This document shows, one piece after another, positions 1 to 6,514 of a stretch of DNA of 22,594 bases. The stretch is from LCIL01 sp041480845 (lineage in GTDB: Bacteria > Patescibacteriota > Microgenomatia > UBA8517), in NCBI GenBank assembly GCA_041480845.1, contig JBGPAU010000010.1, positions 1 through 22,594 of the forward strand, read 5' to 3'. Below the pieces are notes generated by a model. It was not told the DNA's origin. It did not search any database and worked only from the letters and a program-made list of their open reading frames with translations. Numbering within the stretch: position 1 is the first letter of the stretch; every line of letters starts with the position of its first letter. Position numbers and translations under genes: made by a program.

Positions 1-39
1 ATTATACTACCTGAGAGGAAGCTTAAGAAAAAACTCTGC

Positions 40-480
40 TCATTTATTTTTGTCCGTTCGAAAATGCTTATTTCTAATTGCCACAACCTCAAATAACATT
101 ACTGGGGAGACAAAATAAAAAAGTCTTGCATCTTCGGATAGATAATGTTCAAACAATTCTACATCTTCAGTAAGATTCTTATAAAGACCATTGTATTCAC
201 CTTGGTTACCTACGGGCTTCATGTTAAGTCCTATTTGTGATAAATCTTTGTAACTAGTGCACTTATTACCTATATTCCTTAATATAGTCAAAAGTTTTCT
301 AGCACATGAGGTATTGAGATCTTGTATTTGACACATATTTTCTTTATAAGATGCAAAAGAGATCAGGTAATTTTTTGTTTCGATGTCAGATTTGTCTTTT
401 TGTAGTGCCGCCTCTGCTGGAATAACCTGTCTTCTTGGTAAATATTGAGGAACCTTCGCATTAATATCTATCTTTGGCAT
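40..480 (-). CDS. Candidate RelE-like toxin of a Panacea (PanAT-type) module
   Basis: 146 residues, not firmly recognised. The last ~85 residues read like a compact RelE/ParE-type ribonuclease or gyrase-toxin fold: a helical part, then a GEYNGLYKNL stretch, an acidic helix with ELFEHYLSEDARLFYFVSP, and a closing strand FEVVAIRNKHF rich in basic residues. That order (RLFYFV strand, hydrophobic strand, basic tail) resembles RelE-superfamily C-termini. The first ~55 residues are an extension of unknown role. The ATG starts 3 nt after the stop of the Panacea-domain gene, with no clear Shine-Dalgarno of its own, so translational coupling to that gene is likely. Panacea proteins are known antitoxins paired with diverse small toxins, so position supports a toxin role. 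The fold assignment is inference; a non-toxic partner is possible. No terminator is visible in the 39 bases that follow before the window edge. Confidence 0.6.
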   Translation of the reverse strand: MPKIDINAKVPQYLPRRQVIPAEAALQKDKSDIETKNYLISFASYKENMCQIQDLNTSCARKLLTILRNIGNKCTSYKDLSQIGLNMKPVGNQGEYNGLYKNLTEDVELFEHYLSEDARLFYFVSPVMLFEVVAIRNKHFRTDKNK

Positions 481-483
481 TTG

Positions 484-948
484 CTAAGCCGGGAGGAAAG
501 ATTTGTAAAAGTCTTGCATAGAATCTAATGTAATTTCTGCAGAGGAGCTCACGTTTAAAGAAATACCTTCCCTTGCTTTCTGCCAGGGTTCTTCGTTGTG
601 GGTTAGGATTTCTAAATAATCCGCGTCATACTTCCGGCCATAGGCATCCCATACTGCATCGAGCACGTCCCGTTCAGGAATTTGCTTAATCTCAGCTTCT
701 GTCACTTTTTCTTTGATGGGATCAAAACCATATTTTTTATAAAAGTGGTATACACCCGGTATGGTTGGCCCATGAATCCAAGCCTCTATTTTGTCTTTAA
801 AAAGAGGCCTATTCTTTAAAACCAAACTCCAAGCTTGTGCATAATAAAGAAGTTTTTGAAGCTTTTTATTTGTTATTTGTTTCCCTTCTTGATTGGACTT
901 CCAAATAAAATACTTTGCAACTGATTGGGCATTAGGCAGGTCGGGCAT
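484..948 (-). CDS. Panacea-domain protein (DUF4065, SocA-like), candidate antitoxin
   Basis: 154 residues from the ATG at 948. The N-terminal half has the DUF4065/SocA signature: AQSVAKYFIWKSN, then KLQKLLYYAQAWSL, then KIEAWIHGPTIPGVYHFY. The Panacea domain is known as an antitoxin module that neutralises many unrelated toxins, and SocA is a proteolytic adaptor for toxin SocB. A longer reading starting with TTG at 999 is open. I prefer ATG 948 because GGAGGAGG (966-959) sits 10 nt upstream and because the TTG at 999 falls inside a likely -35 box. The partner gene follows after only 3 nt. Antitoxin first, toxin second is a common order. Domain family: high confidence. Antitoxin function: inferred from family and neighbour. 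Confidence 0.85.
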   Translation of the reverse strand: MPDLPNAQSVAKYFIWKSNQEGKQITNKKLQKLLYYAQAWSLVLKNRPLFKDKIEAWIHGPTIPGVYHFYKKYGFDPIKEKVTEAEIKQIPERDVLDAVWDAYGRKYDADYLEILTHNEEPWQKAREGISLNVSSSAEITLDSMQDFYKSFLPA

Positions 949-970
949 ATGTTTATAACCTCCTCCATCC

Positions 971-999
971 ATCATCGCCCATTTTACACCTTTAGTCAA
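971..999 (-). promoter_or_regulatory. Probable promoter of the Panacea module
   Basis: On the minus strand TTGACT (999-994) and GATGAT (976-971) are 17 nt apart. The predicted start of transcription (~964) lies just at the GGAGGAGG ribosome-binding site of ATG 948. The -35 is good and the -10 is weak (4/6), so this is tentative. Confidence 0.35.
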
Positions 1000-1078
1000 T
1001 ACCGCTCATGTTGTAATTGTAATCACTTCTCCGTCGCTGACAGAAGTACCGTTTTAGCCTATTTTTCGGCTTTTTCGC

Positions 1079-1107
1079 TTGACTTTTATTCCCAAAAAAT
1101 ATATAAT
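1079..1107 (+). promoter_or_regulatory. Strong sigma70-type promoter in the intergenic region
   Basis: TTGACT (1079-1084) and a perfect TATAAT (1102-1107) are separated by exactly 17 nt. It points rightward into a stretch with no recognised gene. A transcript would start near 1114 and run into the 58-codon reading frame beginning at 1130 and the inverted repeat at 1233-1289. Confidence 0.6.
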
Positions 1108-1129
1108 GATTGGTATTGTAAATAAAGAA

Positions 1130-1306
1130 ATGTCTAAAAATGACGCTGAAAATAAATTAAAATTTACTGAGATCTCGGGGCGAAATTCTATAACTGTCTG
1201 TGAAAAACATGACTTGAAAAGTGAAGCTTCACGGAGTACACTACTTTTTGAATCCAAAGAGTCTAGTGAAGCAAAAAGTAGTGTACTCCCACGATATCCT
1301 CTTTAA
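1130..1306 (+). CDS. Possible small protein, unrecognised
   Basis: 58 codons, ATG 1130 to TAA 1306, starting ~16 nt after the predicted transcription start of the 1079-1107 promoter. The product is hydrophilic, rich in Lys, Ser and Glu, with no signal peptide or membrane segment. There is no clear Shine-Dalgarno (AATAAAGAA precedes the ATG). The second half of the frame runs straight through the 18-bp inverted repeat, which is unusual for real coding sequence. It could equally be a non-coding RNA region with a chance reading frame. I list it because of the promoter, not because the protein is recognisable. Confidence 0.25.
   Translation: MSKNDAENKLKFTEISGRNSITVCEKHDLKSEASRSTLLFESKESSEAKSSVLPRYPL
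1221..1289. repeat. 18-bp perfect inverted repeat with adjacent 12-bp palindrome
   Basis: Arms at 1233-1250 and 1272-1289 (GGAGTACACTACTTTTTG and its exact complement) enclose a 21-nt loop. Directly left of the first arm is the perfect palindrome GTGAAGCTTCAC (1221-1232), and GTGAAG occurs again at 1266-1271, directly left of the second arm. CTTCAC at 1227-1232 could therefore pair with the loop copy in an alternative fold. No T-run abuts the stem on either strand, so it is not a standard intrinsic terminator. The 490 bases from 949 to 1439 hold only this, the promoter and small frame above, and the MacB remnant. Confidence 0.8.
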
Positions 1307-1350
1307 ATTTTTAAGTTATCGAAGATCAATAAATAATTAGTTGTACCTTG

Positions 1351-1433
1351 GGACTTCGATCCATTCGACAAGCACAGGATCTACACTTTACTCGTATCGT
1401 AAAGCCTCAATGGATTCGACTACGCTCACCATC
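1351..1433. repeat. REP-like intergenic repeat pair
   Basis: Two related half-units, ATTCGACAAGCACAGGAT (1363-1380) and ATTCGACTACGCTCACCAT (1414-1432), lie about 50 nt apart downstream of macB. From memory they resemble the TTCGACAAGCTCAG / TTCGACTACGCTCA dispersed repeats seen between genes in many bacterial genomes, but no search was possible. The second unit overlaps the MacB-like remnant. Confidence 0.4.
1388..1432 (-). pseudogene. Remnant C-terminal end of a second MacB-like permease gene
   Basis: Read on the minus strand, 1432-1388 gives MVSVVESIEALRYE followed by TAA. The intact macB just upstream ends PIEALRYE-TAG. Seven residues plus the stop position match, yet most codons differ at the third base, so this is not a recent copy of the neighbouring tail. 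The remnant lies in a different frame from macB and begins 7 nt after its stop. It looks like the last codons of a diverged paralogue whose body was lost. Only the tail is visible. Confidence 0.5.
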
Positions 1434-1439
1434 TTCGCA

Positions 1440-2663
1440 CTACTCATAGCGTAGCGCTTCGATTGGTTGAAGGTCGCTGGCTTTCTTGGCAGGATACCAG
1501 CCGAAAATAATTCCAATACTTGCCGAAACCCCTATTGCCAATGCGACGGATCCGATAGACACCGCAAACGGGATACTTACAAGCTTGGAGATAACGACCG
1601 ATATCAAAACTCCGACAAGCATTCCTATTACTCCTCCGGCAAAAGTCAGAATTATTGACTCTATCAAAAATTGGGAAATGATGTCTTTCTTTTTTGCCCC
1701 CAACGCTTTTCTAAGCCCAATCTCGCGGGTTCTTTCGGTAACCGTAACAAGCATGATGTTCATTATCCCGATTCCGCCGACTATCAACGAAATCGCCGCG
1801 ATACCGCTAAGTAGGGCCGTAAAAGTCCCTGTGACGCTGCTTACTGTATTTAATATGTCATTTTGGGAAAAGATCGAAAAATCGGCATTTGTGGGACTGG
1901 CGATTTTGTGTCTGTCCAAAAGTAAATACCCGATTTGATCTTCCGCGGCAGTCATCACGGCGGCGCTTTTTGCCTCAACAGAAATGGCACTTAAACTTGT
2001 TGCTCCAAATAGAACTTTCTGCGCAGTTGAAAGCGGAATATATATAACATCATCCTGATTGCCTAAACCTGACCCGCCCTTACTTACGGTAACTCCGATT
2101 ACTCTGAAAGCCTGTCCTTGAATTCTGATACTTTGGCCAATGGGATTTACTCCGTCACCAAAAAGATCAGTTACCACGGTCGGTCCCAAAACCGCTACCT
2201 TTGTTTGCCGGGCGTTATCACTATCAGTTAAGAATTGGCCCGTAGCAACACCAACTTTGTGCACAGTCATATACACGGTAGTCGCACCAATAATTTCGGT
2301 GTTGGTATTTTTGCCTCCGGCCGTAACTTGCGCCCGCCTTGTGTATTCGGGTGAAACATTGGCTACCTCAGTCACTGTGGGTGAGGTTAAAATCGCCTGG
2401 GCATCCTCAAGAGTTAATGTAGTTGCACTTCCGGCTCCCCCCTGAATAAACCCGCCGCGTTGGCTTCCGGGAGAAATTGTCAAAAGGTTGGCTCCCAGAG
2501 ACTCAATTTGGTTTGAAATGGAAGCCTGGGATCCTTGGCCTAAGGATATCAAGGCAATCACACTTCCGATCCCGATCACAATTCCCAAAACGGCTAAGAA
2601 AGTTCTTAGTTTATTTACTCTCAAAGTATTTAATGCTTCGGCAATCAGTTCGTTGATATCCAT
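1440..2663 (-). CDS. MacB/FtsX-family ABC exporter permease
   Basis: 407 residues, a usual length for MacB-type permeases whose ATPase is a separate protein. One membrane segment at ~21-42 is followed by a large extracytoplasmic MacB_PCD-like domain (~45-275). Three more segments follow at ~279-309, ~332-358 and ~368-390. The cytoplasmic ERTREIGLRKALGAKKKDI stretch (~310-328) is the conserved FtsX-domain loop that contacts the ATPase. The ATG is 1 nt after the ATPase stop. With the ATPase and the adaptor it forms a tripartite-like exporter that moves substrates from the outer leaflet or extracytoplasmic face by mechanotransmission. In a cell without an outer membrane the substrate (peptide, lipid or drug) cannot be told from sequence. 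Confidence 0.93.
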   Translation of the reverse strand: MDINELIAEALNTLRVNKLRTFLAVLGIVIGIGSVIALISLGQGSQASISNQIESLGANLLTISPGSQRGGFIQGGAGSATTLTLEDAQAILTSPTVTEVANVSPEYTRRAQVTAGGKNTNTEIIGATTVYMTVHKVGVATGQFLTDSDNARQTKVAVLGPTVVTDLFGDGVNPIGQSIRIQGQAFRVIGVTVSKGGSGLGNQDDVIYIPLSTAQKVLFGATSLSAISVEAKSAAVMTAAEDQIGYLLLDRHKIASPTNADFSIFSQNDILNTVSSVTGTFTALLSGIAAISLIVGGIGIMNIMLVTVTERTREIGLRKALGAKKKDIISQFLIESIILTFAGGVIGMLVGVLISVVISKLVSIPFAVSIGSVALAIGVSASIGIIFGWYPAKKASDLQPIEALRYE

Positions 2664-2664
2664 A

Positions 2665-3372
2665 TTAGTTAATTTTTCCCTTAATAATTTTTTGGCGGTG
2701 ACCGTTTCCGTCTTCCACTATTTTTCCGTCCCTTAAATGAATTATTCTTTTTGCATGTTCGGCGATATCCGATTCGTGAGTAATCATCACAATAGTACGC
2801 CCCTCACTATTGAGTTTTTGAAAAATTGCCATTATCTCCTCCGCCTGAACCGTGGCAATGTTACCTGTGGGTTCATCGGCCAAGATTATTGAAGGGTTCA
2901 TAACCAGACTTCTGGCTATAGCGACTCTTTGCTGTTGCCCGCCAGAGAGTTGATTGGGCGCATTACCGAGCCGATTGCTTAGATCTACCAGGTCTAAAAA
3001 TTTCCTGGCGGTCCTTTCCCTTTCCTCCTTCGCAATTCCGCCGTAAACCATTGGAAGCTCAACATTTTTTAATGCAGACGTCCTTGGTAGAAGGTTAAAA
3101 AATTGAAAAACAAATCCGATTTTTCTGTTCCTGATACCGGCCAGTTCATCATCAGAAAGATTTTCCACATTTTCCCCATCCAAAATGTAAGTTCCGGAAG
3201 TTGGAGTATCAAGAGCCCCGATAATATGCATTAAGGTCGATTTCCCCGACCCGGAAGGACCCATTATGGCCACAAACTCGCCATTTTCTATTTTGAAGCT
3301 AACATCATCAAGCGCTTTTACCTCAACATCTCCAGTTGTATAAATTTTACTGACGTGAGAAACCTGAATCAT
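2665..3372 (-). CDS. MacB/LolD-type ABC transporter ATPase
   Basis: 235 residues, a complete nucleotide-binding subunit. Walker A is GPSGSGKST (38-46), the Q-loop is at FVFQFFNLL (~87-95), the signature is LSGGQQQR (142-149), Walker B is SIILADEP (161-168) and the switch His is in MITHESD. It energises the permease that follows 1 nt downstream. The stop of the adaptor gene (3378 is its last base) comes after this gene's upstream edge with only a 5-nt gap, so all three are co-transcribed. Odd point: after Walker B the D-loop reads TGNIATVQ where the family normally has TGNLD, so the D-loop aspartate is replaced by alanine. Confidence 0.95.
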   Translation of the reverse strand: MIQVSHVSKIYTTGDVEVKALDDVSFKIENGEFVAIMGPSGSGKSTLMHIIGALDTPTSGTYILDGENVENLSDDELAGIRNRKIGFVFQFFNLLPRTSALKNVELPMVYGGIAKEERERTARKFLDLVDLSNRLGNAPNQLSGGQQQRVAIARSLVMNPSIILADEPTGNIATVQAEEIMAIFQKLNSEGRTIVMITHESDIAEHAKRIIHLRDGKIVEDGNGHRQKIIKGKIN

Positions 3373-3377
3373 GCCGG

Positions 3378-4664
3378 TTACCTCCCTACTGCGGCTCCGC
3401 CTGTTCTGACTACGGTACCTCCGCCTCCACCAAAACTTCTGCTAAACACCGAGGTTCCTGTTGATCCACTGGTTGAAGAGCTTGCCGAAACGGTTCCCGT
3501 TATTACAGTTTCCCCTTCCGTCAGCCCCGAGGTAATGACCGTATCAGTGTCGGACGAAATGCCGGTTTCAACTGGGGCGTCTATCTCCTTCCCGTTTACC
3601 AGAGTCTTTGCATAAATAGTTCCGTTTTGAGTAATAAGTGCGGCTGACGGCACAAACAAGACATCCGTTGCCGTATCCGTAATTATATCAGCGGTTGCTG
3701 CCATATTGGGCAATATCGCATTGCTGTCGGAATCTAATTTGATATTGGCGTTATAGCTGGTCACATTATTTATTGTTGAACCAACCCTATCAACCGTTGC
3801 CACAACTCCCGTAAAAGTTCTATCAGAAATTGAATCAAGAGTAACTGTAACTTTTTGTCCTACTTTGACGTTTGGCACATCAACTTCACTAAGAGAAACG
3901 CTTATAACAGGGAGGGAATCCCCCTTTATCACGGCAACTCTTTGAGAATTAATATTGGTAGTTGAGGTTGAGCTAGTCAAAACCATTCCCTCCACTAGGC
4001 CAACACTTCCGACCACCCCGGAAAATGGCGCTGTGATTGTAGGAGATGTCAGACGGTAGCTCATCGCGGCATAGGTTAAATTTGCAGCGGCAGCTCTTGT
4101 TTGGTCGTAGGCATTATCGTTAGCAACCTCAGCCCTTGTTCTTTGGTCTTTCTGGGCAAAAGTTTCATCGGTTGCGTGTCCCTTCAACTGATCATAGACA
4201 TTAGCCAGTGATGCCTGGGTTGAACGGTAATTGTTATTTGCCGAGTTAACGCCATTCTGGGCCTGAACCAAACTGGCATAAGCCCTTGCGTTGGCCAAAG
4301 TTCCGTCCGAATCAAGTTCAATCTGAGCTAATACCTGCCCCACAGTAACTCTATCCCCATCTTTTATATAAACCTTTTTAACAACACCTGAAGCTTGGGT
4401 ATTTATAGATAGAGTGTTCGTTGTTAAGACTTTTCCTGAGGCCGAAATCGTGGAAACAACCGTCCCTTTTACCACGGTCGAGGTTTGGTACTGAACTTTC
4501 GCACTCTTCGCCGAAGCAAGTTTCCAGATCCCAAAAATCAAAACGATTGCAACTACAACCGCACTGATTAATCTCTTTTTGTCCGCACGGATCCAATCCC
4601 AAAAAGTTTTGACCTTTTGGACAACCTTCTGCCACACATTTAAGTTGGTATCCTTTTTTGCCAT
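3378..4664 (-). CDS. MacA/HlyD-family periplasmic-type adaptor of an ABC exporter
   Basis: 428 residues. A cytoplasmic N-terminus is followed by one membrane anchor at ~31-50. Then come a biotinyl-lipoyl-like half-motif (NTQASGVVKKVYIKDGDRVT) and a short helical hairpin rich in Ala, Gln and Asn (~115-195). The second half-motif (TITAPFSGVVGSVGLVEGM) and beta-barrel domains follow, and the tail is a Gly-rich low-complexity segment. This is the membrane-fusion-protein layout. In a monoderm it probably acts as an extracytoplasmic assembly partner rather than a bridge to TolC. First gene of the adaptor-ATPase-permease operon, with its own promoter (4676-4705) whose -10 box lies 11 nt before the ATG. 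There is no Shine-Dalgarno, so the mRNA is probably nearly leaderless. Confidence 0.92.
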   Translation of the reverse strand: MAKKDTNLNVWQKVVQKVKTFWDWIRADKKRLISAVVVAIVLIFGIWKLASAKSAKVQYQTSTVVKGTVVSTISASGKVLTTNTLSINTQASGVVKKVYIKDGDRVTVGQVLAQIELDSDGTLANARAYASLVQAQNGVNSANNNYRSTQASLANVYDQLKGHATDETFAQKDQRTRAEVANDNAYDQTRAAAANLTYAAMSYRLTSPTITAPFSGVVGSVGLVEGMVLTSSTSTTNINSQRVAVIKGDSLPVISVSLSEVDVPNVKVGQKVTVTLDSISDRTFTGVVATVDRVGSTINNVTSYNANIKLDSDSNAILPNMAATADIITDTATDVLFVPSAALITQNGTIYAKTLVNGKEIDAPVETGISSDTDTVITSGLTEGETVITGTVSASSSTSGSTGTSVFSRSFGGGGGTVVRTGGAAVGR

Positions 4665-4675
4665 ACTGACGGAGG

Positions 4676-4705
4676 ATTATACCTCTTACAGGCATTCTGA
4701 GTCCA
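4676..4705 (-). promoter_or_regulatory. Promoter of the macA-like operon
   Basis: On the minus strand TGGACT (4705-4700), an 18-nt spacer and a perfect TATAAT (4681-4676). The start codon follows after 11 nt, leaving a 5' leader of only about 5 nt and no room for a Shine-Dalgarno. Confidence 0.6.
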
Positions 4706-4733
4706 CATTCTTAGAAGAAGCTGAAAATTCCTT

Positions 4734-5753
4734 TTAAGCACCGGGGAACTGCACGGAAAAGGTGGCACCCTGTCCAAGTTTACTACTGACTTTAATTTTG
4801 CCTCCGAGTTTATCGACTATTGATTTGGCGATTGATAAACCTAAGCCATATCCGTCTATTTTTTCTTTTGATCTCGAACTTTCGGCCCTGTAAAATCTTT
4901 CAAAAATATGAGGGATGTCAGCAGGAGGAATTCCTATTCCAAAATCTTTCACCTCGAGAGTCCCCTTACCTCCGGTTTTTACCTCCACACTTTTACTTTT
5001 ACCCGAATATTTGATGGCATTTTCAATTAGTATTGTTGAAAGTTCAATTAGTGCATCCTCATTGCCATTGACCATTACTTTTTGCAGCCTGGTAACTATT
5101 TTGATTTTCTTTTTGCCGGCAACCGGTTCGACTTTTTTGATAGCCCGGGTGACCATCTCCGCCAAGTCAACTTTTTTAATCTCAAGATTTATATCGGTAT
5201 TTTCATACCTATTCAATTCAAGCAAATAATTAGAAAGCTTCTGCATGCTGTTGACATCTTCAAGATTACTTCTAAAAATATTTTTAGCCTGCACAAGGTC
5301 CAGCTTCTTATCTCTTAAGGCAACTTCGATTTCGGTTTTAAGAGAAGTTAAGGGGGTACGAAGTTCATGCGAAGCATTGCCAACAAACTCTTTTTGTTTT
5401 TTAACCATTTTTGAAATCGGGTCGAGAGTCAAGCCCGCCAATAAATATCCGCCAAGTCCGGAGAGAACCAAAATAGAAACATTAATAAGTCCTAGTGCAG
5501 AAATAATTCTAAGTCTTGCCTGCTCAACCGTTTCCGAATCAAAAGACTGGACTTCGGGCGGAACAGGAAGACCGTTTTGCCTTAGGAAGTTGCTGATTGT
5601 GTCGACCCTCTCCTGTCTCGCTCTTTGCATATCACCGATTCTTACCAATTCCCTATTAATCCCGGCATAAATTGTCACAGAAAAGGAAAGGCTTATCGCC
5701 ATAATAATCAGCAAGTACCAACCGGTTAATTTAATACGGGCTTCTTTGAACAT
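4734..5753 (-). CDS. Sensor histidine kinase
   Basis: 339 residues, full length for an OmpR-partner kinase. Two membrane segments (~11-31 and ~84-108) flank a short ~50-residue extracytoplasmic sensor loop. The dimerisation helix carries the phospho-acceptor His129 in FVGNASHELRTPLTSLKTEI. The catalytic domain has the N-box with Asn245 (ILIENAIKYS), G1 DFGIGIP (270-276), an F-box-like HIFERFYR and G2 GYGLGLSIAK (301-310). No separate HAMP domain is evident; the linker after TM2 is only ~15-20 residues. It starts immediately after the response-regulator stop with no gap, so the pair is one operon. The small sensor loop suggests it senses the membrane or a partner protein, possibly one of the adjacent exporters (inference). 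Confidence 0.95.
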   Translation of the reverse strand: MFKEARIKLTGWYLLIIMAISLSFSVTIYAGINRELVRIGDMQRARQERVDTISNFLRQNGLPVPPEVQSFDSETVEQARLRIISALGLINVSILVLSGLGGYLLAGLTLDPISKMVKKQKEFVGNASHELRTPLTSLKTEIEVALRDKKLDLVQAKNIFRSNLEDVNSMQKLSNYLLELNRYENTDINLEIKKVDLAEMVTRAIKKVEPVAGKKKIKIVTRLQKVMVNGNEDALIELSTILIENAIKYSGKSKSVEVKTGGKGTLEVKDFGIGIPPADIPHIFERFYRAESSRSKEKIDGYGLGLSIAKSIVDKLGGKIKVSSKLGQGATFSVQFPGA

Positions 5754-6407
5754 TTATTCGATACGGTATCCAAATCCCCTCACCGTTTTTATTACGTCTT
5801 TTCCTATTTTATCTCTTAAGTATCCGATAAAAACTTCTACGGTATTGGGCAATATATCGCTTTCATAATCCCAAACATGGGCAATTATATTTTCTTTGGA
5901 AACTACCCTACCGGTATTCCTCATAAGATATTCCAAAAGGGCAAATTCCTTACGGGAAAGTTCGATACTTTTGCCATTCATTTTTACCTCAAAAGTGTTT
6001 GTGTTTAGTGTTAGGTTATTAGTTCTTAGTTCTTCGTTATTAGTTAGCTTAGGACGCCTTGCCAGCGCTTTCACCCTTGCCAAAAGTTCCTCAAAGGCAA
6101 ATGGCTTGACCAAATAATCATCGGCTCCGCTATTTAAACCCCCGACTTTATCCGCAAGTTCCCCACGCGCGGTAAGCATTAATATCGGAATGTGGATTTC
6201 CTCAGCTCGGAGTTTTTTACAAATTTCCATTCCATCCATTTTTGGAAGCATGAGGTCTAAAACTATCACATCATAATCTTCAGATGAGGCCATATCATAC
6301 CCTTCCTCTCCGTCATAGGCCACGTCGGTAGCCCAGGTCTCCTGTTCAAATCCGCGTTTTATGGAGTTTGCAATTTTGTGTTCATCCTCTACAACTAATA
6401 TTCGCAT
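5754..6407 (-). CDS. OmpR/PhoB-family response regulator
   Basis: 217 residues. The receiver domain (1-~118) has the acidic pair E7/D8, phospho-acceptor Asp51 (VIVLDLMLPKMDG), Thr79 and Lys101 (DYLVKPF). The C-terminal winged-helix DNA-binding domain (~128-217) ends in the typical IKTVRGFGYRIE. The interdomain linker contains a repeat, TNNEELR then TNNLTLN, encoded by a 21-nt DNA repeat (see 6015-6045). It probably controls the downstream macA-like operon and/or the divergent DrrAB-like genes; this is inferred from position only. The -10 TATAAT at 6424-6419 lies 11 nt before the ATG, so its mRNA is probably nearly leaderless. Confidence 0.96.
   Translation of the reverse strand: MRILVVEDEHKIANSIKRGFEQETWATDVAYDGEEGYDMASSEDYDVIVLDLMLPKMDGMEICKKLRAEEIHIPILMLTARGELADKVGGLNSGADDYLVKPFAFEELLARVKALARRPKLTNNEELRTNNLTLNTNTFEVKMNGKSIELSRKEFALLEYLMRNTGRVVSKENIIAHVWDYESDILPNTVEVFIGYLRDKIGKDVIKTVRGFGYRIE
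6015..6045. repeat. In-frame 21-nt direct repeat in the response-regulator linker
   Basis: GTTATTAGTT occurs at 6015-6024 and again at 6036-6045, a period of 21 nt (7 codons), within a longer TTAGTT-rich tract (6001-6050). On the coding strand it yields TNNEELR/TNNLTLN in the flexible linker between receiver and DNA-binding domains. Confidence 0.75.
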
Positions 6408-6418
6408 AGCAAGGCTAT

Positions 6419-6424
6419 ATTATA
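6419..6424 (-). promoter_or_regulatory. -10 box of the response regulator-kinase operon
   Basis: Perfect TATAAT on the minus strand, 11 nt before ATG 6407. No convincing -35 is seen (CAGCCA at 17 nt). It faces away from the drrA-like promoter at 6477-6506; the two share a ~100-bp divergent control region. Confidence 0.5.
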
Positions 6425-6476
6425 CTCTTTTAGTTGAAAAATGGCTGAAAGCTTAATTTATCGGCATGTCTGGCTC

Positions 6477-6506
6477 TTGAAACACCGGAGCACCATGGGG
6501 TACAAT
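6477..6506 (+). promoter_or_regulatory. Promoter of the DrrA/DrrB-like operon
   Basis: TTGAAA (6477-6482), an 18-nt spacer and TACAAT (6501-6506). The GTG start at 6515 comes 8 nt after the -10 box, so transcription should begin within a base or two of the start codon. This predicts a leaderless mRNA with a GTG start. Confidence 0.6.
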
Positions 6507-6514
6507 TTCTGATT

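Noticed and set aside
1..6. TATAAT on the minus strand at the very edge
   Set aside because: Could be a -10 box of a gene outside the window, but the matching -35 is poor and nothing downstream is visible.
1054..1257. Minus-strand reading frame of 67 codons opposite the intergenic promoter
   Set aside because: It runs through the promoter and one arm of the inverted repeat, has no ribosome-binding site and no recognisable product.
1221..1289. Integron attC site or CRISPR repeat
   Set aside because: No GTTRRRY/RYYYAAC core pair and no integrase nearby; only one repeat unit, so no array.
1233..1289. Intrinsic terminator of the macB operon
   Set aside because: The stem is strong but no T-run follows it directly on either strand, and it is ~150 nt beyond the macB stop.
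4378..4695. Minus-strand 105-codon frame overlapping the macA-like start
   Set aside because: Out-of-frame shadow of the macA-like gene, which has clear domain structure and promoter.
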